From Aporrectodea caliginosa (taxonomy: Eukaryota; Annelida; Clitellata; Crassiclitellata; Lumbricidae): a DNA stretch of 64,000 bases. The DNA lies in NCBI GenBank assembly GCA_020284085.1, contig JACEVL010000272.1, positions 127,501 to 191,500 on the forward strand, read 5' to 3'. Both the position numbers and the translations under genes were made by a program. The number at the start of each line of letters is the position of its first letter. Position 1 is the first letter of the stretch. Under the pieces are notes generated by a model that saw only the letters and a list, made by a program, of their open reading frames with translations, made no database searches and was not told the DNA's origin. This document shows positions 9,986 to 21,342 of this stretch, one piece after another.

Positions 9986-12369
9986 CATATATATTCATGT
10001 TTACGTAATAATCATGAAATGTTCTACCGGTCACGAGGTAGTTGGTCATTTCCAAGAAAATTTCCATACAGATCAATAGCACAGAAAACATCCTCGCGGA
10101 ATTGGCCGTTGAAGTTTGTCCACTTTTGTAGAGAAAAGAAAAATCTGAAATAAACGAAGATACAAATGTAGAGTTGCATTTTTAGTGTTGCAATTATATT
10201 TTCACAGTACACTGATTGAAACACAAGATCATACAAGACCATACAGTTTAAGCGAGCGTGCCAATATGATACATGTATAAGACTGAGCAACACTTTGAGC
10301 TCACGTCAAGAAAGAACACCCTCCCGTGTTCATGGCTATGACGTCCAAGATATCTAAAAACAGCCTCAAAGGCAACGGTTTTGCACAAAGGACTAATAAT
10401 TATATTCGTTTATTGAGAAAGACAACTCTAATTGACTGTTCGTATGCTAGGCAGTTACTCCATTGCTTCTGATGAAGCGTAGTCGATTTCATCAAAATAC
10501 ATAGGAGCTGTTCTTTCATCCCGAACTGATCTTGCCAGCGCTCTTAAGTCATGCAGTTAACTTAAGCTGAGTTCTCCATAGCCTATGTTATAGAAGAACA
10601 CGTGAGACTTCTTTATTATATTTTTATTCGATATACTTCTAATACGCTGAAATACCGACTTTTCTCTATACTTATGTGGCTATCTATCGATATATCTATC
10701 TGTCTTTCTGTCTGTCAATCTGTCTATGAAATTTATATAGCGACCCTTCAAGATTACTGCTCAAAGACGCTCCCGACCTAGGCCCGGACGTAATACGTGT
10801 AATCCTTAACTCTAGAATGACGAGGCAGAACAGTGTTTACACTTCATTACACTTTCAGTGTTTACACTTCATTAAGCTGACGTTCAAACATTCATAACGT
10901 ATACAATAATTCGAAACAATTGTCGCTTTAATGAAACTCACAAAGTACCCCAACAGGAGTGTCTTAATCGTCCAGAATGTCAATGAGAACTTGCATCACC
11001 AGCCGAAAATTTATATCAGACTTCACCTAATTTATTCAGCTACCAACGCCAGACAACCCAAACGCAGCAACAACTCTTGCCTATATTGTGATCTAGAACT
11101 TCCTGAATACTAAAATCCATTATTGAGTTTTGTTAGCGATGGACTCGGGCTAATGCTTCAAGTTACATTAATTAATTTCCAGAATAATGCAGTCTGAAGA
11201 CTCAGAGATAGACGGATTCTCAACTGCATGGTGATTTATGTTCCTCTTCCTGGTTATATCGAAGTTCATTAACTTGTGGGTATTAAACCAGTGCAATACT
11301 GGTTACATAATTATATTATTTCCAATACCAGTAAGTAGTTCTTTATAAATTCATTGACAATACCAATCCCGATTCTGTTGTTTGCAGTACAAGCATTTCA
11401 ATTGTAATACATTAACTTAGTTCATTTGTATCTCAATGACACACATACAGTAAGGTTAACAAGCAGTAGTGAGGTATTATCCACATACCAACTTTCTTTC
11501 TTTATTCAGATAATTTATATATGGAGTCACTCAATTAACCAGTAGCGCAAACAGTTGGACCTTAGCAAACAGATTCAGAGTATATGGACCAAGTTATGAG
11601 TTTGGTCCAGAGACACTAAATTAAGATGCCCTAACCATAACTATAGCCAGAAATTTTATTGAACCCAAGTATCAGTACTGACGACGAAAGACAAGTAGGC
11701 CTACAATAGAAAAAACAGACTAGCAACAAGGAGACCAACAGGACTACGACCCTAAGAGACGTCCCGCTAATGGGCCACCTGTAACAAAAGCATATTTTTG
11801 GCAGTACCATAAAATAAAATAAAATATTTAATACTACCAGACAATCGGGGTGATGAGACGAGACCTGGTCTAATTTTAAACAGTGAGATGTTGGTTAAAT
11901 TATGTATGGTGAAAGGTTTATCATTCCAAGTTCTGGGGCTATCGCATTTTATAGAAAACATCTGAGAATTGGTCTTCTTCTATTTCACCAACTATAAAAA
12001 TAATTTCCTGCCACATTTCCTGTAGATAGGCTTGCAAGCCGGAAGCTATGCTCTTCAGCACGGAACATCTTCAACCTCTGAATAAGTAGTCAGTTAGGCT
12101 TTGCTGATATACGAGAGACTAATCTAATCTAGTCCAAAGTCTTCTATAATACCACTGACTTAATGCACAAAGCATCAATAGATGTTAGCTGCTATGCAAA
12201 ATTGTTGTACAAGCCAAAATTCGGAGTCAATCCGGTCAAAAGCTAAGATGGAATTCTGAGAGAACAGGAAAACAATAATGATAACAATAATAATGAGACG
12301 ACTACCCAGGCCAAAGAAAAGTTAGCCTATATAATTATACGTGAGTTACAAAACTTAATGATAGTCATA
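9986..12369. other. Unassigned sequence with a SINE tail fragment
   Basis: No gene recognised in about 2.4 kb. At about 10733-10795 there is a minus-strand fragment of the SINE tail (TATATAGCGACCCTTCAAGA). The rest is AT-rich single-copy-looking sequence. Confidence 0.5.
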
Positions 12370-12379
12370 TGAAAGATTA

Positions 12380-13265
12380 AGTTTTGAGTTGTGACTCCAG
12401 AGGTGGGACATTCTTCGCATGGTCTAGAAGGCTGTTCCACAACGTTGGTCCAGCGACAGAGAAGAGAAGGAACACTCCTTATAGAACACCGCTTGACTTT
12501 CAGTTATTTTAAGATGAGGATTGTAACCGACGTCTGTTTCGGTTTTCTTCTACCCGAATGCAGAAGTCATAGCTGTACTCTGGCATGAAGGTCATTCGGT
12601 GTTTTATTATCATAGGTGATCAAGATCAATTAATAGGTAATCCGCTGAGGAACACGCAACCAGTGAAGGAGGTCGCACAGCAGATCAATGACATGATCGG
12701 ATGGTGTCATGGATTCAAGGGGCAGCAGAGTTAATCACCGATTGCATTCGATTTGAGTTTACAAGCGGCAGACCCGCCATTAGACTGTTGCAAGAGTCAA
12801 CACTGGAGGCTACGAAGTTGTTGACTAGCCCAGATGACGTCTCCTTCCCTGCCAAATGGACAGGCTGTGCGCGCCCTTTTATGTAGGATTCAAGCAAACT
12901 GAGCGCTCTATCCTTGATTCCAAACGAGCGAGACAGTTGACAAATTAAGGCGGTTTCGAATGCAGCTGACATGTCAAGTAGTGATCGAAGCGCCAGTTGG
13001 CCTGAATCTATTACAATGACTACGTCAGAGGACACTTTTATAAGCGGAACCTCGGTCGATTGCCCACGCTTATAGGCGCACTGAAACCGAGAAAGGAGGC
13101 GAGATTCAGACAGGTACTCGGTAATCTGATGGTTAGCAATACGCTGCCGTACTTTTGAGACGAACTTAGGATTAGAGACCTGCCTGACGTTCGTAGGTGA
13201 CGATTCTTCGGGTCCAGTTTACTTAAGGAGTGGCTTGACTATTAGTTGCTTCCTTTTAGATGGCA
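12380..13265 (-). mobile_element. LINE reverse-transcriptase relic, inverted segment
   Basis: Minus-strand translation gives broken pieces of a non-LTR reverse transcriptase. These are SRLLSRFQCAYKRGQSTEVP, LALRSLLDMSAAF and SRSFGIKDRALSLLESYIKG (palm region, about 13080-12850), then a LLHWLRVPQRITY piece near 12640 and a SVAGPTLWNSLLDHAKNVP tail near 12450. Frameshifts and stops interrupt it. It faces a plus-strand LINE tail at 13380-13840. Confidence 0.7.
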
Positions 13266-13379
13266 AACTGCCAGTGGCAAAAGCATGGCTAGACATCCGA
13301 GGTATGGAATACCCCAGCAGCGGAGCACCTCCATCAATGTCAATAGAACACTGTTTCTGCAGTGATAAAACAATGTCCT

Positions 13380-13840
13380 TAATACTTGCAGTCTGTTATC
13401 AGTATGATAATGTTACGCCACTCCTCCGTGATGTTCTGCACTGATTGCCAGTTTCTCTCCGTATTGAGTTTAAAATCTGTTTGCTGGTATATAAGTCACT
13501 TCACGGTACCGCGCCTCAGTATCTGCGCGACTAATGTATTCGAACGCATTCCTCCGCTTCCGGGTTGCGACACCTATCGCTCGAGAAAAGCGATCTTCGT
13601 GAACAACGGGTGAGAACCCGCTTGGCTGATAGCGCTTTCTCAGTGACTGACCCCAGATGCTGGAACGGGCTTCCTCCTGCTCTACAAGCGGTGACTCAAT
13701 TGACTCCGTCATATCTGGACTCAATAGTTATCTGTTTTCTAAGGCCTACTCTGCTGTTAGCTGACTGTGAGGCGCCCTTGTTACGGCATGGCCGAGTAAT
13801 GGCGCCATATAAATTGTCATTGTTATTATCAATGACATCT
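13380..13840 (+). mobile_element. LINE 3' end relic
   Basis: Plus-strand translation reads VTPLLRDVLH, LPVSLRIEFKICLLVYKSLH and AFSVTDPRCWNGLPPALQAV. These are typical C-terminal reverse-transcriptase motifs. The 3' untranslated end GCCATATAAATTGTCATTG follows. The same 3' end type (GGCGCCC, then CATGCCGTTACAAGGGCG in reverse) recurs near 48.97 and 51.23 kb, defining a LINE family. Confidence 0.75.
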
Positions 13841-15092
13841 TCCCTGGCAATCGGTTGGAACTCGCACATGCCCGGTTTCGATGCTCGGATGTCAGCAATT
13901 TTCGTTTCGCTGTAGTCGTGATATGCGGGAACTGTTTCACTGACTGCCACACACATCGCTGATTGTTACCGGCCAACGCGATTCTCGATTTACCGTAATA
14001 AGAGACATTCTGTTGGGATAATTTTCTAGTCACACGCAGGTCTGTGCGCAAGGCTGCTTATCATCTGCACCAGCAGTGGCGATCAGACATCGTCGGGCCA
14101 GACGTGAAGCCGTTCACCTAGCCTACGTTAATGGACATTAGAAGATTGATCAGACAAATAGGAACAGAATACAATGGATATTTCTGTTGTTGCCAGTTAG
14201 TCGCTATTCATATGCATCTGTCTCTTAAATTAAAGTCCCTTCCTGATTGTCACTAAGTTATGTCCCAGAAACGCGCTTTTCATCTGTATATATCTGTTCC
14301 TCTCAGGGTTAGGGTTATCTGTTGATCTTAATCGCTGTTTTATCTCTAACTGCTTTTGATCCCACTTCTTTTGCACATGCAAATCCCTCCTAAACTAACT
14401 CGCGCTTTGCCTGCAACTTCCTGATCAGCTTTACATCCTTGTGGATGGTTGGCTGTTCATTAAAAGGCGTCGCATGACTTCGGTATTATTTCACTGTTAC
14501 AAACTTATGAATCCAAACTCACTTCTGTGCATTTCATTTGCAAATTTTCTCATTTTCAACTGTGTTGCTTTAAGACTGATATGGATTTCATGCTTCGTTG
14601 AAGTATTCTGACAGTTGTTCATTTCTAGCTGCCGAGTTGCTTGATTTAATGCTATTAGAACGTGTCACTTATTGCGTTTCGACAACAAGACTTTTGATCG
14701 AATAAACGAAAATGCATATAAACATGCTCTCTCACTGTCTTTCTCTCGTGCTGGCTTTATCTCTCTTGTTGAAGTTCGATGCTTCCGTATCTCGATGTCG
14801 ATCTCATAACTTCGTTATTATCATTGAGACTTAGTAATAAATTTGTAACGCGCTCATAGTCACACCGAAATGAATTCGTGCATTTTCTTACACATTACAC
14901 TACACGTGCTCTTACATAACTTATTATATTGATCATACATGTAGTGTTCATTCACTTGCCATCCATTCACATCTCTCTTGGCTTAATATTTATCCAACTA
15001 GACTATATAATTTCTAGCTATTTTATCAATCTATGAATTAATCCGTTTTTTTCATAGTTTGCCACTTTCATTTAGCCTATGTCTTTGTATCT
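13841..15092. other. Unassigned non-coding sequence
   Basis: No coding region, RNA gene or element end could be supported. Low-complexity pyrimidine-rich stretches occur near 14.3-14.8 kb. Confidence 0.5.
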
Positions 15093-15100
15093 ATCTCATT

Positions 15101-15558
15101 TAGGGTTGCCACCTTTCGAACTAGGAAGTCGGGACGCAACTTTAACTTTCTCGTAATCATCGACGTCGATGCTCACGAACAGGGCTTTTTTTAAGGAATT
15201 TTTAGAACTGCATAACAAAAAAAAGTTGACGACCGGGAGGGGGTAGTGACGGAAAAAGTTGACGACCGGGACCGGGGAAAAAGTTGACGACGACCGGGGG
15301 GGTAACGACGTAACGACACTTTTCCTCAATTTTTCACCGCACAAAATTGCTTTTGCAATTGCACAAATTGATTTCCGACTGCACATTTTGTGTAGAACTG
15401 CACGCTAAAAAAAGCCCTGGTCACAAACATTTTCTTAGTTTGGTCACACATCTGAAAGTCGGGACATTTCGCTGTCCCGACTAGGTCAAGTCGGGACACG
15501 GGACATTTCCCTCGAAATCGGGACTGTCCCGACAAAGTCGGGACGGGTGGCAACCCTA
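15101..15558. mobile_element. hAT-like MITE with 8-bp target duplication
   Basis: The 458-bp element starts TAGGGTTGCCACC and ends with its inverse, GGTGGCAACCCTA. The 8-bp word ATCTCATT flanks both sides (15093-15100 and 15559-15566), the target duplication length expected for hAT elements. The inside carries repeated GTCGGGAC and TTGACGACCGGG words and no transposase. Confidence 0.85.
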
Positions 15559-15734
15559 ATCTCATTGGATCACATTAAGTCGGTCTTACGTACCTTAATT
15601 TCAGAGTATTCCTTTTAGTTTCCCTCTACCCATTCCACTGATACCCATTGCAGGTGTGTAATACTATCCCATTCTTAGTGTATCTCTTACTTTCTTCTCT
15701 TACAAGTCTAGTGTCAATTATAGTAGGCTATATA

Positions 15735-16065
15735 AACAAATAATGTGGAGGTGCGCACGAGAGTGGGAAATGCAAAAAATATAAAACAAATGAAAATGGA
15801 GAGGAAACTAAACTTCTTTGGACATGTAGGCAGAATGGGAAACGACAGACTCGTCAAACACGTCATCTTCGGGATGATGGACGGAAAGGAGTTAGAGAAA
15901 GGCCGTGCAGCGAATGGCTGGATGACGTCGCAGACTGGTGCGAAATGGAAATCCACAAACTTAGCAGAATGGCGCAGGAGAGAGACAAATGGAGATGGAT
16001 GGTGAAACATGCGATTGACACCAACGGGCACTGAACCCATGGACCGCAATGGTGATGAATTGAGT
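15735..16065 (+). mobile_element. LINE (endonuclease-reverse transcriptase type) C-terminal relic
   Basis: The frame KMERKLNFFGHVGRMGNDRL, then HVIFGMMDG, matches the C-terminus of the common invertebrate endonuclease-reverse transcriptase family. That family shows a FFGHV-RM core, a GRP-type loop and a WLDDV-type segment. Here the second half continues in another frame after a single-base shift near 15900 (MTSQTGAKWKS versus ADWCEMEIHKL). It is a truncated, non-functional copy. Confidence 0.7.
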
Positions 16066-16097
16066 TTGAGCTCAAAATCTGTTTGTTCAAACTCTCT

Positions 16098-16127
16098 GTC
16101 TCTGTCTCTGTCTCTGTCTCTGTCTCT

Positions 16128-16183
<56 letters not shown>
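16098..16183. repeat. (TCTCTG)n and (TC)n microsatellite
   Basis: Six-base TCTCTG units change into a pure TC run. Confidence 0.95.
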
Positions 16184-17180
16184 AAAACAGAATTTTGCAT
16201 TCTCTCATTCTCAGTCTCTTGTTTCATTTATTTTCACTCAATCGTAGCCAATTTCCAGTACCTACGGCTGATATTTTTATGGACGCAATCTCAGTTAGTC
16301 AGTTATTTAATCGATCTAGTCCGTGTATTTGGATTATATATCTTTAGTTGAATTCGCAAAGAATGTGTTCAAGAGAACTTGCCAACTGTTTTCTTGAATT
16401 GATTGCTATCAATGTTGAACGCTATCGTTTTGATGATTTCAGAAGCAGATGGTCGAAAATTTGCAAAATCAAAGAATACAATCGGTCAGCTGATACGCTT
16501 CGTACATCTTCTGAATATTTCAATAGCTTCATGTGAATGACACAAGACACAAACGACCAAAGTCTGACTGTCCAATTGAGAGTCAAGGATTTCTATGCCT
16601 TTATCCTCCAGTTGACTGAAGAGTTGACCTGTTTTTGTGACCATGATTAGGTTCTGCTTCGAAGGTCCTTATTTGTTTTATTAAAGTAGCTCTGTGTCCA
16701 TGGACGTTGTCACTATAGCTCTATACCTCGACCATGAACGCGTGCTATCTAAGTATGCTTTATATATTTATATACATATATGTATATATATGTATATATA
16801 TGTACATATATGTATTTATATACATATATGTGTTCTATATACATGTATATATTAGGGTGAGGCGAAAAGTAAAGAAAACTCAAGTTCAGTTCCCGGACAA
16901 ACCTAAATCAGTGGTCCATGTTAAATTTGATATTGTACATAGCAAAATGGATTTCTCATATATTATATCATCGTTTTCTAGCAACTTTGTCTGAAACACA
17001 AGCCCGAAAACGCAATATGTTGTAAAATGAGAGCTGGTCTTACATCAGCCGGTTTAATGGTAATGACTGTTAAATTTAGAACCCAAAGTTAGAGCTACAA
17101 AAAACAATGAGCAATAAAAGAAATGAAAAAACCACCGGCACAGTACTGCAGTATATTAAGTGTTTTAATTTAGTTTAGAT
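16184..17180. other. Unassigned sequence with TATACA run
   Basis: Contains a TATATACATATATG-type tract at about 16755-16855. No gene recognised. Confidence 0.5.
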
Positions 17181-18500
17181 AATCAACTTCAGTTTCAATA
17201 GCTGACAATTCCAATCTTGATTTCTTGGGTCACGCCCATAAACTCCGCCACTGACTGCAGACAGCGTCTTTGATATTTCTATCCACATCTTGCGAATGCC
17301 ACGGATAGGGAGGTAGAACTACTCGTTCATTACTGATAATAGCTTTCGACGTGGTGTCTTGCAGAAGAGGAGGTGCGTCGAAGTCGCACTTTTACCATTC
17401 AACCATATGTATGCACGAGTCAGATGTAAATTTAACTGTAATCGTTTTCTTGTCAAAGCAACAAATTGTATCACTACAGTAGAGTGAGTATTATTAGACT
17501 TTAGAATTTTCTCACATGCAAATTTTCTGATATTTTCATCTTCATCGCCAACGGCTGCCACCATGATATTCTCAGGATGACAAAAGTAACCTAGCTGTTG
17601 TTCTGAAGTACTGGAGCGATGACAGCTTGATCAGTTTTGTAAAGTTACTGGTAGGCTACAATGATAGCGTGAAGAAGAAGTTCTTCCCTCCATCCTGGCA
17701 CGTCGGATGAGATTTGATATGAAACCATGATGATGCATAGAAATTCAATACGAATGTCATAAAGCGTTGCAAGGTGTAGGAAGGACATTCTTGGTAAGCA
17801 TACAACCTACGCAATCGGTTGGCTTTAGTTAGCCATCTGGCATGATTGCTTGCACCAGGTTGAGCGGGCTGCAATTAAGAGATGTGATTCTAATCAGCAT
17901 TGTAGCCACGTTGAATCAGCGACATATTTTAAGAAAGTACAACTGATCTGCACTTAGGTCATTCATCACCGCATCTTCAAGTTCAGCAACACAATCTGAA
18001 ACAGGAGAAAATTCAATGATTGGTTCCTGTTGTGCGTAAAATTCCAACAAGGCCGATATCTGTCCGTCTGCAGTTCTTCAGACCATTGGTCTTCCCATCA
18101 ACGACTTCCATTAGCTTCCTCAAAGTCAATTCGTTAGCATGCATTAAACAAAGTAGCCACTGAAGAGGTCTTTTGATATGAAGTTCAATGTATTGGATTA
18201 GGGTCTACTCCATTGTTTCACAGCTGTTCCATCGCAAACAATTGCTCCCTCATAAAACTGGTTAATGTGGGTTCTGATTTACTGTCTCTAATCACGGACA
18301 AAATTTCTCTTGAAATGTCTGCAGACTTTCCTGATGCAGGAACAATGTTCAACGTGACTTCGGCTAGGGAAAGATACCAAGGCATAGTGTTGTCTTTAAT
18401 TTTTCGACGTGTATGACCTGCAGGGCGTGCACAATGTGTAAGAGTTGTATCAAGCTTGCCATCAAAACCAAGACAAGCAATTCCTTGATTTTCTCCTTTC
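17180..18500 (-). pseudogene. Decayed DNA transposase, unclassified family
   Basis: The minus strand carries ordered pieces in shifting frames: KIKDNTMPWYLSLAEVTLNI near 18400, then ADISREILSVIRDSK, HIKRPLQWLLCLMHANELTL near 18150, GASNHARWLTKANRLRRLYA near 17840, and ASSWFHIKSHPTCQDG near 17720. The order and the motifs PLQWL-CL-HANELTLR and HARWLTKANR recall a widely dispersed invertebrate transposase-like protein family, from memory of its general look. Stops and frameshifts break it many times. A related HARxxAK-type relic lies at 59.6-61.1 kb. I cannot assign a superfamily with confidence. Confidence 0.5.
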
Positions 18501-19359
18501 TGAGCTTCAACTAACGTTTGTATATATTGCCAAATGGGTGTATTAATGTGATTGTGTACTATATAAGTCTATGATTTTATTATACTTGAAATTACTGAGT
18601 TTCCATTACCCAATTGTTATAATATACGGAAAATAAATTTGTTATTTATTTCCAATGAAATATATTATGTCATAAATCTTTTAAAGTTGCGACCCCTAGA
18701 CACGATATAGAATATGAAAATGAATTATTTCATTAACCAGTACATGAGGGAGCTTCTATTTATTATTGTCTGGTTAAGGCAACTGGAATTTGCCCCATCC
18801 TAATGAGCACCCGCTAGCTAATTAACATGCAATTGTGATTGGATATCAATAACGCACCACTTCTAAAGAAACCGAACAGAGATGACTCTTCCCAAGGGCC
18901 TAGGTCCTACTCTAAACGAAACGACTAGCATAAATCCCATTAAAAAGAAAGTTAACCATAATTAATTTTATCTAACAGGAGTCAGATAAGTACTTAAAAA
19001 CCATTGGTGCTTCCCACGCAGAGGCAGATTCAACCAGTGGATTACTTTCTGTACATGTATATTATATCGAGTTGACAGTTGATACGATGTTGAGGATAAA
19101 CGTCAGGCAAAGGTACGTGGTTTCTTTAGCGGTATAGGCCTACCCTATATTCCACGGCGTTCGAAGACATTTCTAAACACATATAATTGTTTTATAATTT
19201 TACAATGGCACTCTAACTTGATCTACATTAAATATTAATCGTCCCAGAAATAAAATTCTAGGATAATTATTCTTCAATCAGAAACGTTACCTCATGTTTA
19301 TTACAAGTCTCAATAAACGAAGTGGTTGCATGGCACTCGGTAACTGAAGTCTAGCAGAA
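18501..19359. other. Unassigned sequence
   Basis: No recognisable gene or element. AT-rich. Confidence 0.45.
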
Positions 19360-19391
19360 CTATCTTCGATTGACATGGCCCTCATAAATGC
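19360..19391 (-). CDS. Candidate terminal exon of Ig receptor (IYEGHVNRR tail)
   Basis: After the acceptor-like ATTATTACAG the minus strand reads, in phase 1, G-IYEGHVNRR and stops at TAG. The phase matches the phase-1 donor of the transmembrane exon at 21474, and IYE repeats the tyrosine motif of the 19.78-kb exon. It could be an alternative or later cytoplasmic exon. It is short and could be chance; the other phase is also open (AFMRAMSIEDSSARLQL) up to a GTAACG donor-like site at about 19289. Confidence 0.25.
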
Positions 19392-19576
19392 CTGTAATAA
19401 TAAATTCATAACATGATTTAGATCAAATATAAATTGTTCCACCAAAAATAGTGATAATGACTCGACAAGAATATACAGTAAACGTAAGCGCATATCAGAT
19501 CTGATACAAGTTTCAATACTTGAAATCTATGCATGTCAGTCGATTTCGATGAAGTTTGTCAGAACTATTTCGTGAT

Positions 19577-19780
19577 TTAAAGTTTATGACAAATCGCCTG
19601 TTTAGCTGGAAGACGTGGGTGTGTGTGTGTGTGCGCGCGTGTGTGTTACAGTAGTATCCAGATAACTATCCTCTGATTCAACAACGTTGAATCCATTTCC
19701 ACGGTCATTTTCGTAAATATTGCTTTCTCCTCCTCTTTGTTAGAGTTCATGTTCGTTACCATCGAATCCGTGACGAATGT
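19577..19780 (-). CDS. Candidate cytoplasmic exon of Ig receptor, with in-frame TAA
   Basis: The acceptor CTTTTCAGCTGCAG is followed in phase 1 by DIRHGFDGNEHEL, an in-frame TAA (19740-19742), then QRGGESNIYENDRGNGFNVV and ESEDSYLDTTV. The tyrosine motifs IYEND (a YxN Grb2-type site) and SYLDTTV resemble docking motifs of immune receptor tails. The phase agrees with the transmembrane exon upstream on this strand. Either the receptor ends at the TAA with a short tail, or the TAA marks decay or a splice choice. After SYLDTTV the frame runs into a CA-repeat-coded Thr-His stretch. Confidence 0.35.
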
Positions 19781-19904
19781 CTGCAGCTGAAAAGTTGTAG
19801 AAGAAAATCACGTCTAAATACGACGCAGTCAATTTTTAAAATACAATATTATTAAAGACAAGAAGATAGATAGTTGTTTTTTTCGAATTTAAATAAATTG
19901 ACTT

Positions 19905-20070
19905 TCTGGCAAGCCAGACTTGGACCTCCTTTTGACTACCCTCAGCCGTCTTGAAGAAGCTGGTACCCTGCCTTCAACTTTCAAGTGACGCTAGCGGAAT
20001 TTGGAGTTTATAATAAGGATTACGATTATCTGCTCATGTTTCATCTTCAGTTTGATTCATTAAAAAAATA
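19905..20070. repeat. Dispersed repeat copy (AAGCTGGTACCCTGC family)
   Basis: AGCTGGTACCCTGCCTTCAA followed by a TTACGATTA end is a divergent copy of a repeat also seen at about 30010-30105 (GACGCAGCGCTCGTGAATAA) and about 62025-62095. It is probably the 3' tail of a retroelement. Confidence 0.5.
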
Positions 20071-20606
20071 AATAAACAATTAGTAAATAAATAACCAGCC
20101 AAACAATCAACAACCAAGCAGCTAATCATCCAATCAACCGATTAACCAATCACAATCAGCCAAACGACCAATCAACCAACCAGCCTGTCTGCCAGACAAA
20201 AAGCCAGGTAGCCGACCGACCGCGATCGAACGACCGATCGACCGGTGACATAGATATGGCTCAATCAAAATCCATGCTGCTTCGTGTAGGGGTCTATATA
20301 ATATAATTTTTTTACCTACATACACATATAATTATAAATATTTACATAAAGTTGACTTTCGTGGCTCCAATAGTTTTATTGGAGACCTGGACGCAGAGGC
20401 AGACATTTTGAGACTCGATTGTGCAGGACCACGAGCTTGGCAGGCCAAACCGAATGCCGCTGTCGAAGAGTCGCGCAGGTGACACGAGATAAGACTGCAG
20501 AAACATTCATTCTAATAGCAATCACAAGTTGCAACAAACACCAATAGGCTACACATACACACAATGTCACATAGACCTACATAATTATATGCTTATATGC
20601 AAATAT

Positions 20607-20803
20607 GGGGCGCGGTGGTGTAGGTATGTTCGGTGCCTTGCACCCGGAGGGTTGCGGGTTCGAATCAACCTCAAGCCGCCGCGTAGGGACCCTGGGCAAG
20701 TTCTTCACTCGCAATTGCTCATGAGCTTCGGCGTGAAACTCCGATTCAGTGTCCGCGCTGTAGTCGGGAGCGCTCTTAGTAGAAATCTTGAAGGGGCGCT
20801 ATA
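20607..20803 (+). mobile_element. tRNA-derived SINE, copy 2
   Basis: Same head (GGGGCGCGGTGGTGTAGG), box B (GGTTCGAATC) and body as the copy at 1974. The tail is cut after GAAGGGGCGCTATAA and runs straight into a CATA microsatellite. Confidence 0.85.
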
Positions 20804-20812
20804 ACAAGTGCT

Positions 20813-21017
20813 CATACATACATACATACATACATACATACATACATACATACATACATACATACATACATACATACATACATACATACATAAATACATA
20901 CATACATACATACATACATACATACATACATACATACATACATACATACATACATACATACATACATACATACATACATACATACATACATACATACATA
21001 CATACATACATACATAC
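20813..21017. repeat. (CATA)n microsatellite
   Basis: About 205 bp of nearly pure CATA repeat directly after the SINE tail. The open frames in it are artefacts. Confidence 0.95.
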
Positions 21018-21084
21018 AGTTTTGTTAGCATTTGATTTTTGGTTCTTTCTGTTTTTGCTTCATTTCTTTGATTTAGTTGAGTAG

Positions 21085-21342
21085 GGATGGAATTCCCCTG
21101 CCGTCCATTTAGTTCTAGAAAATAACTTGCAAGTTTTGCTATATAGTTAAAGCAATTAGGCCCCTATTCAGCGGGACTTGTCCCTTCGGGTGTGCCCTTT
21201 GCTCCCTCATACCATCTCTTCATAGATAAACTTCTGTAATAATTTGCACAATGTTTGTGTAACTTTATATACTTTAGTTTCATGCTGTTAATTTTGTTTT
21301 GTTTCTGGGATCAATAAATTGATTGATTGATTGATTGATACA
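21085..21342 (+). mobile_element. LINE 3' end with ATTG tail
   Basis: The segment CCCTTCGGGTGTGCCCTTTG through TTTCTGGGATCAATAAATTG and a GATT repeat has the look of a non-LTR retrotransposon 3' untranslated region ending in a short tandem tail. No coding part is attached, so it is a severely 5'-truncated copy. Confidence 0.55.
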
